Part shown: positions 43,447-52,115 of the stretch, one piece after another
Position numbering within the stretch: the first letter of the stretch is position 1
How the letters are laid out: each line of letters opens with the position of its first letter
Assembly: GCF_039749495.1 (NCBI RefSeq)
Contig: NZ_JBDLLU010000008.1
Location: 1-64,000, forward strand
Length of the DNA stretch: 64,000 nt
Direction: 5' to 3'
DNA from: Dehalogenimonas sp. THU2
GTDB taxonomy: Bacteria > Chloroflexota > Dehalococcoidia > Dehalococcoidales > Dehalococcoidaceae
Made by a program: the position numbers and the translations under genes
Notes under the pieces: model-generated
Seen by the model: only the letters and a program-made list of their open reading frames with translations
The model's database searches: none
Told to the model about the DNA's origin: nothing

Positions 43447-44841
43447 ATGGCTAAACTGGATCTCAACCGTACCGGCATGCCCAAGCAGCCGCCGGAAGAA
43501 CGGCGTGAGAACTTCCGTGAAGTGGCCCTCGGCTACTCCGCTGATGAAGTGCTGAAGGAAGCCTCCCGCTGCATCGACTGTAAGGCCCGCAACTGCGTCG
43601 CCGGTTGTCCGGTAGCCATCGACATTCCGGAATTCATCCGGGCGGTGAAGTTCGGGGATCTGCCGGAGGCGGCTAAAATCCTCAAGCGCACCAACGCCCT
43701 CCCCGGCGTCTGCGGCCGTGTCTGCCCCCAGGAAAGCCAGTGCGAGGCCGTCTGCACCCTGGCTAAGAAAGGCGCCCCCATCGCCATCGGGCGCATCGAA
43801 CGCTATATCGCCGACTGGGAACTGGGGCACAAGGACGCCGTCGCCGGTACCGAGCGCCGCCCGCCGACCGGCAAGCGCGTCGCAGTCATCGGCGCCGGCC
43901 CGGCCGGCCTGACCGCCGCCGCCGAACTGGCAAGACTGGGGCACGAGGTCACAATCTTCGAATCCCTACATATCGCCGGCGGCGTGCTGATGTACGGCAT
44001 ACCGGAATTCCGGCTGCCTAAAGCCATCGTTCAGACCGAAGTCGAATACGTTAAAAGTCTGGGCGTAAGGATCGAACTCAACGCCGTCATCGGCAAGACA
44101 CTTACTATCGACGAACTTTTCACCGACGGGTTTCAGGCCGTCTTCCTGGGCACCGGCGCCGGTCTGCCGCTCTTCCTCAATATCGAAGGAGAGAATGCCC
44201 CAGGCATATACTCGGCCAACGAGTTCCTGTCCCGGGTCAACCTGATGAAAGCCTGGAGTTTCCCGGATTACGACACCCCTCTCAAGGTCGGTAAAGAGGT
44301 AGCGGTCATCGGCGGCGGCAACGTGGCCATGGACGCCGCGCGCTGCGCCGTCAGGCTGGGCGCTCATGTCACCGTGGTTTACCGGCGCAGCCGGGATGAG
44401 ATGCCCGCCCGCGCCGAGGAAGTGGAGAACGCCGAAGAGGAAGGCATAGATTTCCTGTACCTGACCAATCCCATCGGTTTCCAGGTCAACGAGCATAAAT
44501 GGGTCTCCGGCATGACCTGCCAGAAGATGGCGCTGGGAGAGCCCGACGCCTCCGGCCGCCGCCGCCCCGTGCCGGTGGAGGGCTCCGAGTTCGATCTGCC
44601 CGTCGATATGGCCATCATCGCCCTGGGCACCCGTCCCAACCCCCTAATCGCCCGTTCGACGGCCGACCTGGAATTCGCCAGTAAAGGCACCGTCGTGGCC
44701 GATGAAACCACCGGACTGACCCGGAAACAGGCGGTCTGGGCGGGAGGCGACATCGTCACCGGCGCGGCCACCGTCATCTCCGCCATGGGCGCAGGCAAAG
44801 CGGCCGCCCGCGACATCGACCGGTACCTGGCCGGGCTTTAA
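43447..44841 (+). CDS. NADPH-dependent oxidoreductase large subunit (NfnB / glutamate synthase small chain-like)
   Basis: A 464-residue FAD protein. The N-terminal [4Fe-4S] part has CIDCKARNCVAGCPVAIDIP and GRVCPQESQCEAVC; the FAD and NADPH folds are VAVIGAGPAGLTAAAELARL and VAVIGGGNVAMDAARCAVRL, with YRRSRDEMPARAEEVE between. A C-terminal GGDIVTGAATVISAMGAGK binds FAD. The glutamate synthase small chain has the same layout, but pairing with the preceding subunit favours an Nfn-type transhydrogenase. No clear ribosome site precedes ATG 43447. Confidence 0.88.
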   Translation: MAKLDLNRTGMPKQPPEERRENFREVALGYSADEVLKEASRCIDCKARNCVAGCPVAIDIPEFIRAVKFGDLPEAAKILKRTNALPGVCGRVCPQESQCEAVCTLAKKGAPIAIGRIERYIADWELGHKDAVAGTERRPPTGKRVAVIGAGPAGLTAAAELARLGHEVTIFESLHIAGGVLMYGIPEFRLPKAIVQTEVEYVKSLGVRIELNAVIGKTLTIDELFTDGFQAVFLGTGAGLPLFLNIEGENAPGIYSANEFLSRVNLMKAWSFPDYDTPLKVGKEVAVIGGGNVAMDAARCAVRLGAHVTVVYRRSRDEMPARAEEVENAEEEGIDFLYLTNPIGFQVNEHKWVSGMTCQKMALGEPDASGRRRPVPVEGSEFDLPVDMAIIALGTRPNPLIARSTADLEFASKGTVVADETTGLTRKQAVWAGGDIVTGAATVISAMGAGKAAARDIDRYLAGL

Positions 44842-44896
44842 TTCTCCCATACATACATCTCCTCTTCATTACGATTGCTGTTCGCCCCCCAGGTTC

Positions 44897-44925
44897 TTGC
44901 CTCAACGGTAAGCTCGCGGTATAGT
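44897..44925 (+). promoter_or_regulatory. Promoter of the SHOCT-domain gene
   Basis: TTGCCT (44897-44902), 17 nt, TATAGT (44920-44925), with an AGGAGG site before ATG 44967 or 44970. Confidence 0.75.
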
Positions 44926-44966
44926 TTTATCATTGATCTCTCATTTACACCCACAGGAGGCAGGAT

Positions 44967-45155
44967 ATGATGATTATCGGACTGGTGCTGGCTGTGGTGG
45001 TAATCTGGCTCATCATCTCTTCAGTACAGAAGGGTTCGTCGTTCACCCTCGGCGGCAGTGAGAAGAAGACGCCTCTGGAGATCGCCCGGGAGCGTTACGC
45101 CAAAGGCGAGATCACGTCGGAAGAGTTCGAGTCGATCAAGAAGAACCTTTCGTAG
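44967..45155 (+). CDS. Small membrane protein with SHOCT domain
   Basis: A 62-residue protein: one N-terminal membrane helix (IIGLVLAVVVIWLIISSV), a short linker and a C-terminal SHOCT motif (ARERYAKGEITSEEFESIKK). SHOCT modules are short oligomerisation or binding helices at the ends of many bacterial membrane proteins. The gene stands alone with a good promoter and ribosome site. Confidence 0.85.
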   Translation: MMIIGLVLAVVVIWLIISSVQKGSSFTLGGSEKKTPLEIARERYAKGEITSEEFESIKKNLS

Positions 45156-45285
45156 GTCCTGCCGGAGTATTTGTTTTCCCCCGCCCCTTTTTTAGGAAAC
45201 AATTACTGGATATCAGCTTTGTAAAACCGGGTTCCAAACGTAAGGTTATTTCGCAAAATCAATTCAATCAAATAAAACAAAATCT

Positions 45286-45657
45286 TTAGCAGCTTCTCAA
45301 TCGCTCCAACGTCTCCGGGGGCAGGGCAAAGTCATGGCGGACCTTGTTCATGGCGGCCGCCAGATCGTTTACATCACGGTGCCCGACGTCGTATTTTCTC
45401 CTGACCATATCCATGAAGGACGCCATTGCCCTCTGCTGAACGCGGACATTATCCGGGTCATGCTTGATGACGAGTTGCATACGATAGATCGACAGAAAAA
45501 GCTCACCATCGATACCGGTGAATCCGGTCACTTCCTGAATTCTCCGACGGGCGTTCTCGATAAAGCCTTTTGAATAGTAACCATGGGTACAGGCGTTCCT
45601 GTTTCCAGCCGGAGCGCCGCGGCGTTTGGGGGCGGGTGAATTGTTTCGTTGAATCAA
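45286..45657 (-). CDS. Hypothetical protein with GAPxGNRNAxxHGYYS motif
   Basis: A 123-residue basic, helical protein starting at TTG 45657 with AAGGAG 6 nt upstream. The N-terminal RRGAPAGNRNACTHGYYSKG resembles a motif common to small phage- or element-linked DNA-binding proteins (some are called terminase small subunit-like). The rest is alpha-helical (ELFLSIYRMQLVIKHDPDNV). The function is not known. Confidence 0.6.
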   Translation of the reverse strand: MIQRNNSPAPKRRGAPAGNRNACTHGYYSKGFIENARRRIQEVTGFTGIDGELFLSIYRMQLVIKHDPDNVRVQQRAMASFMDMVRRKYDVGHRDVNDLAAAMNKVRHDFALPPETLERLRSC

Positions 45658-46005
45658 TTAATGCTCCTTATGTTCTTATATTCGGGAAATCCATGATAAT
45701 ACGGCGCAGGCCGATTGTCAATGGGATTTTGGCGGGTTTTCAAAATATATATTGAGGTTTCAGCTATCAGCTATCGGCCTTCTTCTTTGGACAGACGGAG
45801 GTCGTGGGACGAAGATGTTGCGACAGCAGCCCTTCGGAGCGCTCTGAAATAAAGCCTCGTAATAAGATCAGGGGAGGACATAATAGCCCATTCAGAGAAT
45901 GACTATATGAAATTTGCGACGATACATCGCTATGGCGGATCGAAGGCTGGGTCACACCCGGCCTTCGGTCCGCGCTTTATTGCCAATTTAAAAATCGGAT
46001 AACTA
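45658..46005. other. Gene-free stretch with a hairpin downstream of the reductive dehalogenase
   Basis: About 350 bp. It contains TCAGCTATCAGCTATCGGCC-type low complexity (45757-45779) and an 11-bp hairpin, CGAAGGCTGGG (45941-45951) with CCCGGCCTTCG (45957-45967), just after the rdhA stop. The hairpin has no U-tract on either strand. I see no rdhB-like membrane-anchor gene here. Confidence 0.5.
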
Positions 46006-47400
46006 TTACGCCCAGTCGTCCGTGCCGGCACCCAGTATCGTGTCGTGTTTCCAACTAGACAGGTCGCGGTTCCACCAACCTTCGTAATCGGTGGAATCTC
46101 CATAACCGAATGTGCGGTCCATTTGAGCGAAAAACCCATTGAAGACTGAAGTGGCTGCCACAATAGTCCTCACAGTGGTATGAATTGACGCGAAGTTCTT
46201 CTGGCTGAAAACGCAGTTAGCGTCGCAGAAGTTGCAACCGTGGCACTTGGGGAAATTCATCTGCCAACGTTTAACCCCGGGACGATTCCAGTTATTTTGT
46301 TCCCCGTTAGGACCGACATCGTTAGTATCCCACGTCGGGTCGGTATCCATGGGGATGCTGCCCCACGGACAAACCTCGGCGCAGGTCTTACATTCGTAAC
46401 AAAACTTGTGCATACCAGCGTCGATCGGTGTCGTTTCCGGAAGCGGCAGGTCGGTTACTATGCTCGGCGTGTAGCGGATGAGAGTCCCTTCTTCCGGAGT
46501 ACAGTTGTGAGCATTCCTGGAAAGTTCCGACAGGCCCGCCATGACGCCGTTGGCAACATTGTAGGATTCCAAACCTGTGAGAGCATGGTAGCCAAGTGAC
46601 TTGAGAAACCTCTGAGTCCGGTTCTGAATGATCGGGCCCACCGCGTATCCTATCGTTGCGCCGATATTCAGCGCCGAAGAATACTCCAGCTTGGGAGCGG
46701 TATGATCGCCGAAGTTGGACATCTCCATGGGTTGCTTGACGACATAGACAATTGCAGATTTACAGGATTGAGGCACTACCCTGACACTGCCGTCGTCGCT
46801 TGGTTGATCGGTATTTTCTACTCTTATCCGACCAGCTTGAACAGAAAGATCAATATACCGCTGGTTGAACGCCAGGAAACCCTGACGGGGAGAACCATAG
46901 AAATGCATGGCAGCGCGCACCAGTTTAGCGTTTTCTTCGGCTGTTCCCTGCCATCGAGCAACGCCCCGCTGCTCAGGGGTAGTCACTTCGATCCCATACC
47001 AGGGGACTGACGTCAGTCCAGCGCCAAAGCTTAAAAATCCTGCACCAGCGCCAAAGGCGATGTCTTTCAGGCTATTACCGGGTGCGTTAGCCTTGAGTTG
47101 CTGCGCTTGCCAGGCTGCCCTCTTCTCCGCCTGGCCGTCGCCGGCTTTCACACCGAAGTTATACCCATGGTTGCCCAATTTGAAAGGCTTGATCTGATCC
47201 CAATCAACATCGACGGTGGGATTATAAGCCTCCCGCTGTTTGACGAACCAGGGGTGCTTGGCATCAACCGACGAAGCCATCATCTCATCCAGATCATGGA
47301 AACGGGGTGCTGTCAGCGCTGCGCCGCCGAGGCCGGCACCAGTCAGCCCGATACCTTTCATGAAATCTCTGCGTGATACAGTGTGATGAAAAGTAGACAT
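46006..47400 (-). CDS. rdhA: Reductive dehalogenase catalytic subunit, orphan
   Basis: A 464-residue Tat-exported corrinoid iron-sulfur enzyme that removes halogen from organohalides as terminal electron acceptor outside the membrane. The Tat signal is SRRDFMKGIGLTGAGLGGAA. Two cluster motifs lie near the C-terminus: CYECKTCAEVCPWGSIP (C-x2-C-x2-C-x3-CP) and CHGCNFCDANCVFS, where the usual Pro after the last Cys is Val. The length is normal for Dehalococcoidia RdhA. No rdhB anchor gene is adjacent, which is unusual for functional pairs but known for orphans. GAGGGG precedes ATG 47400. The substrate cannot be told. Confidence 0.93.
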   Translation of the reverse strand: MSTFHHTVSRRDFMKGIGLTGAGLGGAALTAPRFHDLDEMMASSVDAKHPWFVKQREAYNPTVDVDWDQIKPFKLGNHGYNFGVKAGDGQAEKRAAWQAQQLKANAPGNSLKDIAFGAGAGFLSFGAGLTSVPWYGIEVTTPEQRGVARWQGTAEENAKLVRAAMHFYGSPRQGFLAFNQRYIDLSVQAGRIRVENTDQPSDDGSVRVVPQSCKSAIVYVVKQPMEMSNFGDHTAPKLEYSSALNIGATIGYAVGPIIQNRTQRFLKSLGYHALTGLESYNVANGVMAGLSELSRNAHNCTPEEGTLIRYTPSIVTDLPLPETTPIDAGMHKFCYECKTCAEVCPWGSIPMDTDPTWDTNDVGPNGEQNNWNRPGVKRWQMNFPKCHGCNFCDANCVFSQKNFASIHTTVRTIVAATSVFNGFFAQMDRTFGYGDSTDYEGWWNRDLSSWKHDTILGAGTDDWA

Positions 47401-47532
47401 TTTTCCCCTCTCAATTTTCTCTACGGTCTTTCCCGTCCGTCACCCGGTCTCTCCCGAATGTCAGGATGGTTGCTTATACCCCCTTAATACTCGCCGGTGC
47501 TTACTTACTGTTATGGTACATCTATAATAAAA

Positions 47533-47573
47533 TGTATACATCGTACTAAAGTATTAGTCAACCTAGTACTTTA
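47533..47573 (-). promoter_or_regulatory. Promoter of rdhA with overlapping dyad
   Basis: On the minus strand TTGACT (47556-47561), 17 nt, TATACA (47533-47538). An inverted repeat TAAAGTA (47547-47553) and TACTTTA (47567-47573) spans the -35 box. The untranslated leader is about 125 nt. Both suggest regulated expression. Confidence 0.7.
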
Positions 47574-47642
47574 TGCGTATATTTTACCCTATTATGAATT
47601 TATTATCAGCGCCTAACAGTGACCTAGAACCTGCCCGTCCTC

Positions 47643-47672
47643 TTGACACCCCTGGACCTAACCGTTTATAAT
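47643..47672 (+). promoter_or_regulatory. Promoter of fur-feoB
   Basis: TTGACA (47643-47648), 18 nt, TATAAT (47667-47672). The Fur-type dyad follows directly. Confidence 0.8.
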
Positions 47673-47676
47673 AAAT

Positions 47677-47695
47677 GCAAATGATTACTATTTGC
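47677..47695. promoter_or_regulatory. Candidate Fur box
   Basis: GCAAATGATTACTATTTGC is a perfect 6-bp dyad with a 7-nt centre (GCAAAT at 47677-47682, ATTTGC at 47690-47695). The core AATGATTACTATT resembles 7-1-7 Fur boxes. It covers the start region of the fur-feoB transcript. Confidence 0.78.
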
Positions 47696-47720
47696 GTAAT
47701 ATTCAACAGCCGGAGGAACC

Positions 47721-48134
47721 ATGTCGCCGTTATCTAATACGGATCTGAAAGCCACCGGACAGCGGGCGGTCATCCTAGAAATCATCAAGAGCGGAAAAGG
47801 TCACCTGGACGCCGATGAGATCTATCGCCGCGCCCGGAAGAAACTGCCTCGACTGTCATTGTCAACGGTTTACCGCGCGTTACAGAAGTTCAAAGAAAGC
47901 GGCCTCATCGAGGAGTGCCACCTGGACGAGAACCATCATCATTACGAAGCGTCCCATAAGGGCGAACACCATCACCTGATCTGTTCCGGCTGCGGCAAGG
48001 TCGTTGAATTTACTCTGCCGCTGTCGCAGATCGTCGCTGAATGGGTGCCGCAGGCTGAGGGGTTCGAGATCACCGGCAGCGAGGTATCCCTCACCGGGTT
48101 GTGCCCGGATTGTAAGAAGAAGAAAGCGGAATAA
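47721..48134 (+). CDS. fur: Ferric uptake regulator family protein
   Basis: A 137-residue Fur-family repressor. DNA-binding part: ATGQRAVILEIIKSGKGHLD, then LSLSTVYRALQKFKESGLIE. Metal ligands are in NHHHYEASHKGEHHHLICSG, with CSGCG and CPDC zinc pairs. It heads a transcript with feoB, a zinc-ribbon protein and a DtxR-FeoA fusion, so iron is the likely signal. GGAGG precedes ATG 47721. Confidence 0.9.
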   Translation: MSPLSNTDLKATGQRAVILEIIKSGKGHLDADEIYRRARKKLPRLSLSTVYRALQKFKESGLIEECHLDENHHHYEASHKGEHHHLICSGCGKVVEFTLPLSQIVAEWVPQAEGFEITGSEVSLTGLCPDCKKKKAE

Positions 48135-48137
48135 TCC

Positions 48138-50195
48138 ATGCGGAAATCCAACCACTCGAAAAACGAAATCGACGAATCGGTGTATGGCATTCCGAGTTGC
48201 CATCAGCCGCGTCAGCAACATCGCCACCGTCATGGTCAAACCCCTGATGAGCCGGCGCTCAAGGTTGCCCTGGTCGGCAGCCCCAACGTCGGTAAGAGCT
48301 CCGTCTTCCACAGCCTGACCGGGCGACGAGTCATAATTTCGAATTACCCCGGCACTACGGTGGATATCTTCCGCGGCCGCACCGTTCTCGACGGGCGGAC
48401 GGTGGAGGTCATCGATACCCCCGGCATGTACTCCCTCCATTCGATTACCGAGGAAGAACGGGTAGCCCGGGCTATCCTGCTCAAGGAGAAGCCGGATGTG
48501 GTGCTGCACGTCATAGACGCCAAGAACCTTGACCGCATGCTGCCCATCACCTTCCAGCTTATCGAAGCCGGACTGCCGATCATCGTCGTGCTCAATATGA
48601 CCGATGAAGCCGACGCCCATGGCATCGTTATCGATGCCGAAAAACTGTCCTCGGAGCTTGGAGCGCCCGTAGTGGCCACCGCAGCCAACCTGGGGCGAGG
48701 CATCGCGGCACTGAAAAATGCCATCCTCGAATACCAGCCGGTTTGCCTGGCCCTGCCCGTCTTTTACGACGAAAGGATCGAACATGGTGTTGCCGCCCTC
48801 CTGCCCCTGGTCAAGGACAGCCCCCCGGCGGCCAGGATGTCGCCGAGATCCATCGCCCTGCTACTGTTACGTGAAGACGAGCAGATGCGACGGCTCGTCG
48901 CCGGTGAAGGGTATGATCTGTCTCGCATCGACGAAATAGTTTCCGGCACCCGTTTGGAATTGTCGCATCCCCCCGCTTACGTCCTGGCGGTGGCCCAGCA
49001 GCGGGCGGCGGGTAAACTGGCTGCGACGGTGATGACCCAGCGCGCCGAGGGGAAAATAAAATTCGGCGAGCGATTATCCCGCGCCATGATGCACCCGCTG
49101 AGCGGGGGAATCATCCTGGCGGCGGTGCTGTACGCCATGTACTGGTTCGTCGGCGTCTTAGGCGCCGGTACGCTGGTCGGCTGGCTGGAAGAGGTCGTCT
49201 TCGGCGAATACATCAATCCCTGGGTAACCGGGACACTGCAAAACATCATCCCGGTGCAGGTAATCTCAGACCTTTTCGTCGGGGACTACGGCATCATCAC
49301 ACTGGGCATAACCTACGCCATCGGCATCATCCTGCCCATCGTGACCACCTTCTTCATCATTTTCTCCATTATCGAAGACTCCGGCTACCTGCCGCGGCTA
49401 GCCATGCTCATCGACCGGGTGTTCAAGTTCATCGGCTTGAACGGCCGGGCCGTCATCCCTATCGTCCTCGGGCTGGGTTGTGACACCATGGCCACCATCG
49501 TCACCCGCACCCAGGAGACCAAACGGGAGCGCGTCATCACCACCCTGCTCCTGGCCCTGGCCATCCCCTGCTCCGCCCAGCTCGGTGTTATCTTTGGCAT
49601 ATTGTCGGTGTCTACCGGCATGCTGCTGACCTGGGTTGGCGTCGTCGCCCTGGTCTTCGTATTGGTCGGCTGGCTGGCATCGAGGATCATCACCGGGGAA
49701 CGCGCTTGTTTCTATATGGAGATACCGCCTTTGCGGCTGCCGCGCCTCTCGAACGTGTTGCAGAAGACCTATGCCCGCCTCGAATGGTATCTCAAAGAGG
49801 TCATCCCCTTCTTCGTCGTCGCCAGCGTGGTACTGTGGGCTGGTGACATCGCCGGTCTGCTGGATGCCATGATCGCCGGGTTACGGCCGATCGTCGAGTT
49901 CGTCGGAATCCCCGGTGACGCGGCGGTGGCCTTCGTCATAGGCTTCTTCCGCCGCGACTTCGGCGCTGCCGGACTTTACGACCTGACCACCCAGGGACTG
50001 CTCACCGGTAATGCCCTCCTGGTATCGGCGGTGGTCATGACTCTGTTCGTGCCGTGCATCGCCCAGTTCATGGTCATGATCAAGGAGCGGGGATGGAAGA
50101 CAGCCGTGGCTATTGCCGCTTTCATCTTCCCGTTCGCATTCCTGGTCGGCCTCGGCCTCGACCGGTTACTGAAAGTGCTCGGAGTTAACTTATGA
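48138..50195 (+). CDS. feoB: Ferrous iron transporter FeoB
   Basis: A 685-residue Fe(II) permease. The N-terminal GTPase has G1 LVGSPNVGKSSVFHSL, G2 NYPGTTVDI, G3 VIDTPGMYSL and G4 VLNMTDEAD; membrane gates include GLGCDTMATIVTRTQETKRE and LLALAIPCSAQLGVIFG. The N-terminus has a His-rich leader (CHQPRQQHRHRHGQ) not usual for FeoB, which might bind metal. The ATG at 48138 lies 3 nt after the fur stop. Its stop overlaps the next start (ATGA). Confidence 0.95.
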   Translation: MRKSNHSKNEIDESVYGIPSCHQPRQQHRHRHGQTPDEPALKVALVGSPNVGKSSVFHSLTGRRVIISNYPGTTVDIFRGRTVLDGRTVEVIDTPGMYSLHSITEEERVARAILLKEKPDVVLHVIDAKNLDRMLPITFQLIEAGLPIIVVLNMTDEADAHGIVIDAEKLSSELGAPVVATAANLGRGIAALKNAILEYQPVCLALPVFYDERIEHGVAALLPLVKDSPPAARMSPRSIALLLLREDEQMRRLVAGEGYDLSRIDEIVSGTRLELSHPPAYVLAVAQQRAAGKLAATVMTQRAEGKIKFGERLSRAMMHPLSGGIILAAVLYAMYWFVGVLGAGTLVGWLEEVVFGEYINPWVTGTLQNIIPVQVISDLFVGDYGIITLGITYAIGIILPIVTTFFIIFSIIEDSGYLPRLAMLIDRVFKFIGLNGRAVIPIVLGLGCDTMATIVTRTQETKRERVITTLLLALAIPCSAQLGVIFGILSVSTGMLLTWVGVVALVFVLVGWLASRIITGERACFYMEIPPLRLPRLSNVLQKTYARLEWYLKEVIPFFVVASVVLWAGDIAGLLDAMIAGLRPIVEFVGIPGDAAVAFVIGFFRRDFGAAGLYDLTTQGLLTGNALLVSAVVMTLFVPCIAQFMVMIKERGWKTAVAIAAFIFPFAFLVGLGLDRLLKVLGVNL

Positions 50196-50386
50196 CCGAC
50201 GAATCAACCGACAAAATGAAATGCCCCTTCTGCGGCTTCGAGTTCGATGCCGCTGCCGGTACCGGTTACTGCGGCTCCTGCCCGATGGGGAAAAGTTGTA
50301 AACTGGTACGCTGTCCCAACTGCGCCTACGAGACGCCGGCCGAACCGAAACTGCTGGCCGCTATCAAGAAACTAAGGAGAAAATAA
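50192..50386 (+). CDS. Small zinc-ribbon protein in the feo operon
   Basis: A 64-residue protein with four Cys pairs (CPFCGFEFDAAAGTGYCGSC and CKLVRCPNC), a rubredoxin or zinc-ribbon-like layout. Its start overlaps feoB (ATGA) and its stop overlaps the next start (TAATG). It may play the role of FeoC-type accessory protein, but sequence similarity to FeoC is not evident. Confidence 0.75.
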   Translation: MTDESTDKMKCPFCGFEFDAAAGTGYCGSCPMGKSCKLVRCPNCAYETPAEPKLLAAIKKLRRK

Positions 50387-51030
50387 TGATTATCGACGAA
50401 CACGGCGAAGAAATATTGGAAACACTGTGGATCAAGACCCAGGAAGAGAAGACCCGCGCGGAAGCCGAAGAGTTCCAGTCGCAGCAAGCGCTGGAGCAGC
50501 TTATCGAGGACGGTTTAGTGGTCAGCGCGGGAAACGGCACTCTGACCTTGACCGCCAAGGGTCTGCCGGAAGCCCGCAGCGTGGTGCGCCGCCATCGCCT
50601 GGCGGAGAGACTTCTCTACGATGTCCTGGGTACTCGGGATCGTGTAATGCATGAAAAAGCCTGCAAGTTCGAGCATCTGCTGGACAAGGGCCTTGACGAG
50701 AATATCTGCATCCTGCTGGGCCACCCCAAGGTCTGCCCTCACAACAAACCCATCCCCCCGGGTAAGTGCTGTGAGGCGGCGGCGGGGCAACCACAGAAGC
50801 TGGTGGCGCCCCTGTCTGAACTTAAGCCGGGACAAAAAGGCCAGGTGGCTTATATTTACGCCGTAGAATCCGACAAACTGCAAAAACTGATGGCCATGGG
50901 CGTCCTGCCCGGCGCGCCGGTGCGGCTGGTTCAGACCTTCCCGTCCTACGTCTTCCAGGCGGGCAACAGCCAGTTCGCCATCGACCGCGAAATGGCCGAT
51001 ACTATTTACGTTCGATTATCTGAAATTTAG
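50386..51030 (+). CDS. DtxR-type regulator fused to FeoA domain
   Basis: A 214-residue protein. The N-terminal half has a winged-helix and DtxR dimerisation fold (ALEQLIEDGLVVSAGNGTLT, RRHRLAERLLYDVLGT, HEKACKFEHLLDKGLDENIC, GHPKVCPHNKPIPPGKCC), and the C-terminal half an SH3-like FeoA domain (LSELKPGQKGQVAYIYAVES, LMAMGVLPGAPVRLVQTF). In the feo operon it probably serves as FeoA for FeoB and may regulate it. Fused DtxR-FeoA forms are common in anaerobes. Confidence 0.85.
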   Translation: MIIDEHGEEILETLWIKTQEEKTRAEAEEFQSQQALEQLIEDGLVVSAGNGTLTLTAKGLPEARSVVRRHRLAERLLYDVLGTRDRVMHEKACKFEHLLDKGLDENICILLGHPKVCPHNKPIPPGKCCEAAAGQPQKLVAPLSELKPGQKGQVAYIYAVESDKLQKLMAMGVLPGAPVRLVQTFPSYVFQAGNSQFAIDREMADTIYVRLSEI

Positions 51031-51037
51031 CTAACGA

Positions 51038-51067
51038 TTGCGCGCGGTTCTACGCGGCTGCTATAAT
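51038..51067 (+). promoter_or_regulatory. Promoter of tRNA-Ala
   Basis: TTGCGC (51038-51043), 18 nt, TATAAT (51062-51067), 12 nt before the tRNA. Confidence 0.75.
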
Positions 51068-51079
51068 CTAAGTCCGCAT

Positions 51080-51155
51080 GGGGCTGTAGCTCAGCTGGGA
51101 GAGCGCCTCCTTTGCAAGGAGGATGTCAGGGGTTCGAGTCCCCTCAGCTCCACCA
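51080..51155 (+). tRNA. tRNA-Ala (anticodon UGC)
   Basis: A 76-nt cloverleaf with acceptor GGGGCTG/CAGCTCC, D-arm GCTCAGCTGGGAGAGC, anticodon stem CCTCC/GGAGG with loop TTTGCAA (TGC at 51113-51115), and T-arm GGGGTTCGAGTCCCC. The terminal CCA is encoded. The region after it changes to decayed mobile-type DNA. Confidence 0.97.
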
Positions 51156-51267
51156 AAGAGGACGATACCGAGAACCACTCGGAAGACTAAGAAAGATTGG
51201 CTGGGGAGAGTCTTTTCAATAACCTTCCCTTGGCGGACGCCAGCTGACTCGAAACCGATCTGCTAGC

Positions 51268-51978
51268 AGTCTAGTTAAGCAATGGCAGGATGAGCTCCGC
51301 AGCAAATTCGCCCTGCCTTTCGATATCCTCACAAACGACAACCTGGAAGCCGCCAGGACCGGTAACTGGTTCCGGGAGACCGATTTCGCCATCGCCAGGT
51401 TGGACAAACTGTCGCGAAACGAAGACGTCCAACCGAAGCTCGCCGCGCCGGACTGTCGCTGGGATCTGATTGTTTGCGATGAAGCTCACAAGATGTCCGC
51501 TAGCTTCTTCGGCGGCGAAGTCAAATACACCAAGCGCCACAAGCTGGGTCAATTACTATCGACCCTCACCCGTCATTTCCTGCTTATGACCGCCACTCCG
51601 CACAACGGCAAAGAAGAAGACTTCCTGCTATTCATGTCACTGCTCGACGCCGACCGCTTCGAGGGCAAGTGCAGGGACGGCGTCCATTCCGCCGATGTCT
51701 CCGATATGATGCGGCGCATGGTCAAAGAGAATTTCCTCAAGTTTGATGCCACGCCGCTTTTCCCAGAGCGGATCGCCTACACGGTGCCCTATAAGTTATC
51801 CGACGCCGAAGCTAAATTGTACAAGGCGGTCACGGACTACGTCCGTAACAAGTTAGACAGAGCGCAGAAACTCCAAAACGAGGGACGAGCGGGCACCGTC
51901 GGTTTCGCTTTAACCATCCTCACAGCGGCGCCATTGTCAACCGACCTTCCCCCGCTACCTTTTCGACATTATATTTAG
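51268..51978 (+). pseudogene. Fragment of a SNF2/DEAD-type helicase
   Basis: The frame reads SLVKQWQDELRSKFALPFDI, then TGNWFRETDFAIARLDKLSR, WDLIVCDEAHKMSASFFGGE (Walker B DEAH), RHFLLMTATPHNGKEEDF and MRRMVKENFLKFDATPLFPE. These match the middle of a large helicase family (about 1000 residues or more) often found in defence or restriction islands. The Walker A part is missing at the left and the match ends at GTVGFALTIL near 51926 before an unrelated tail. About 220 of the expected residues remain, so it is a truncated relic. Confidence 0.8.
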
Positions 51979-52115
51979 TTTAAAACCCCTGATAGCTAAT
52001 CCAACATTTTGTTAAATCGTGTAATCCAAGCTCAACGATCCAACAACCTCTAGCATTTCTGGCCTACAAGATTGTCCAGTTTAAAGCCCGACCCGTGCCC
52101 ATATCAACCTTTATT

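Noticed and set aside
45767-45955. rdhB anchor gene downstream of rdhA
   Set aside because: The short minus-strand frame has no membrane helices and no RdhB-like features.
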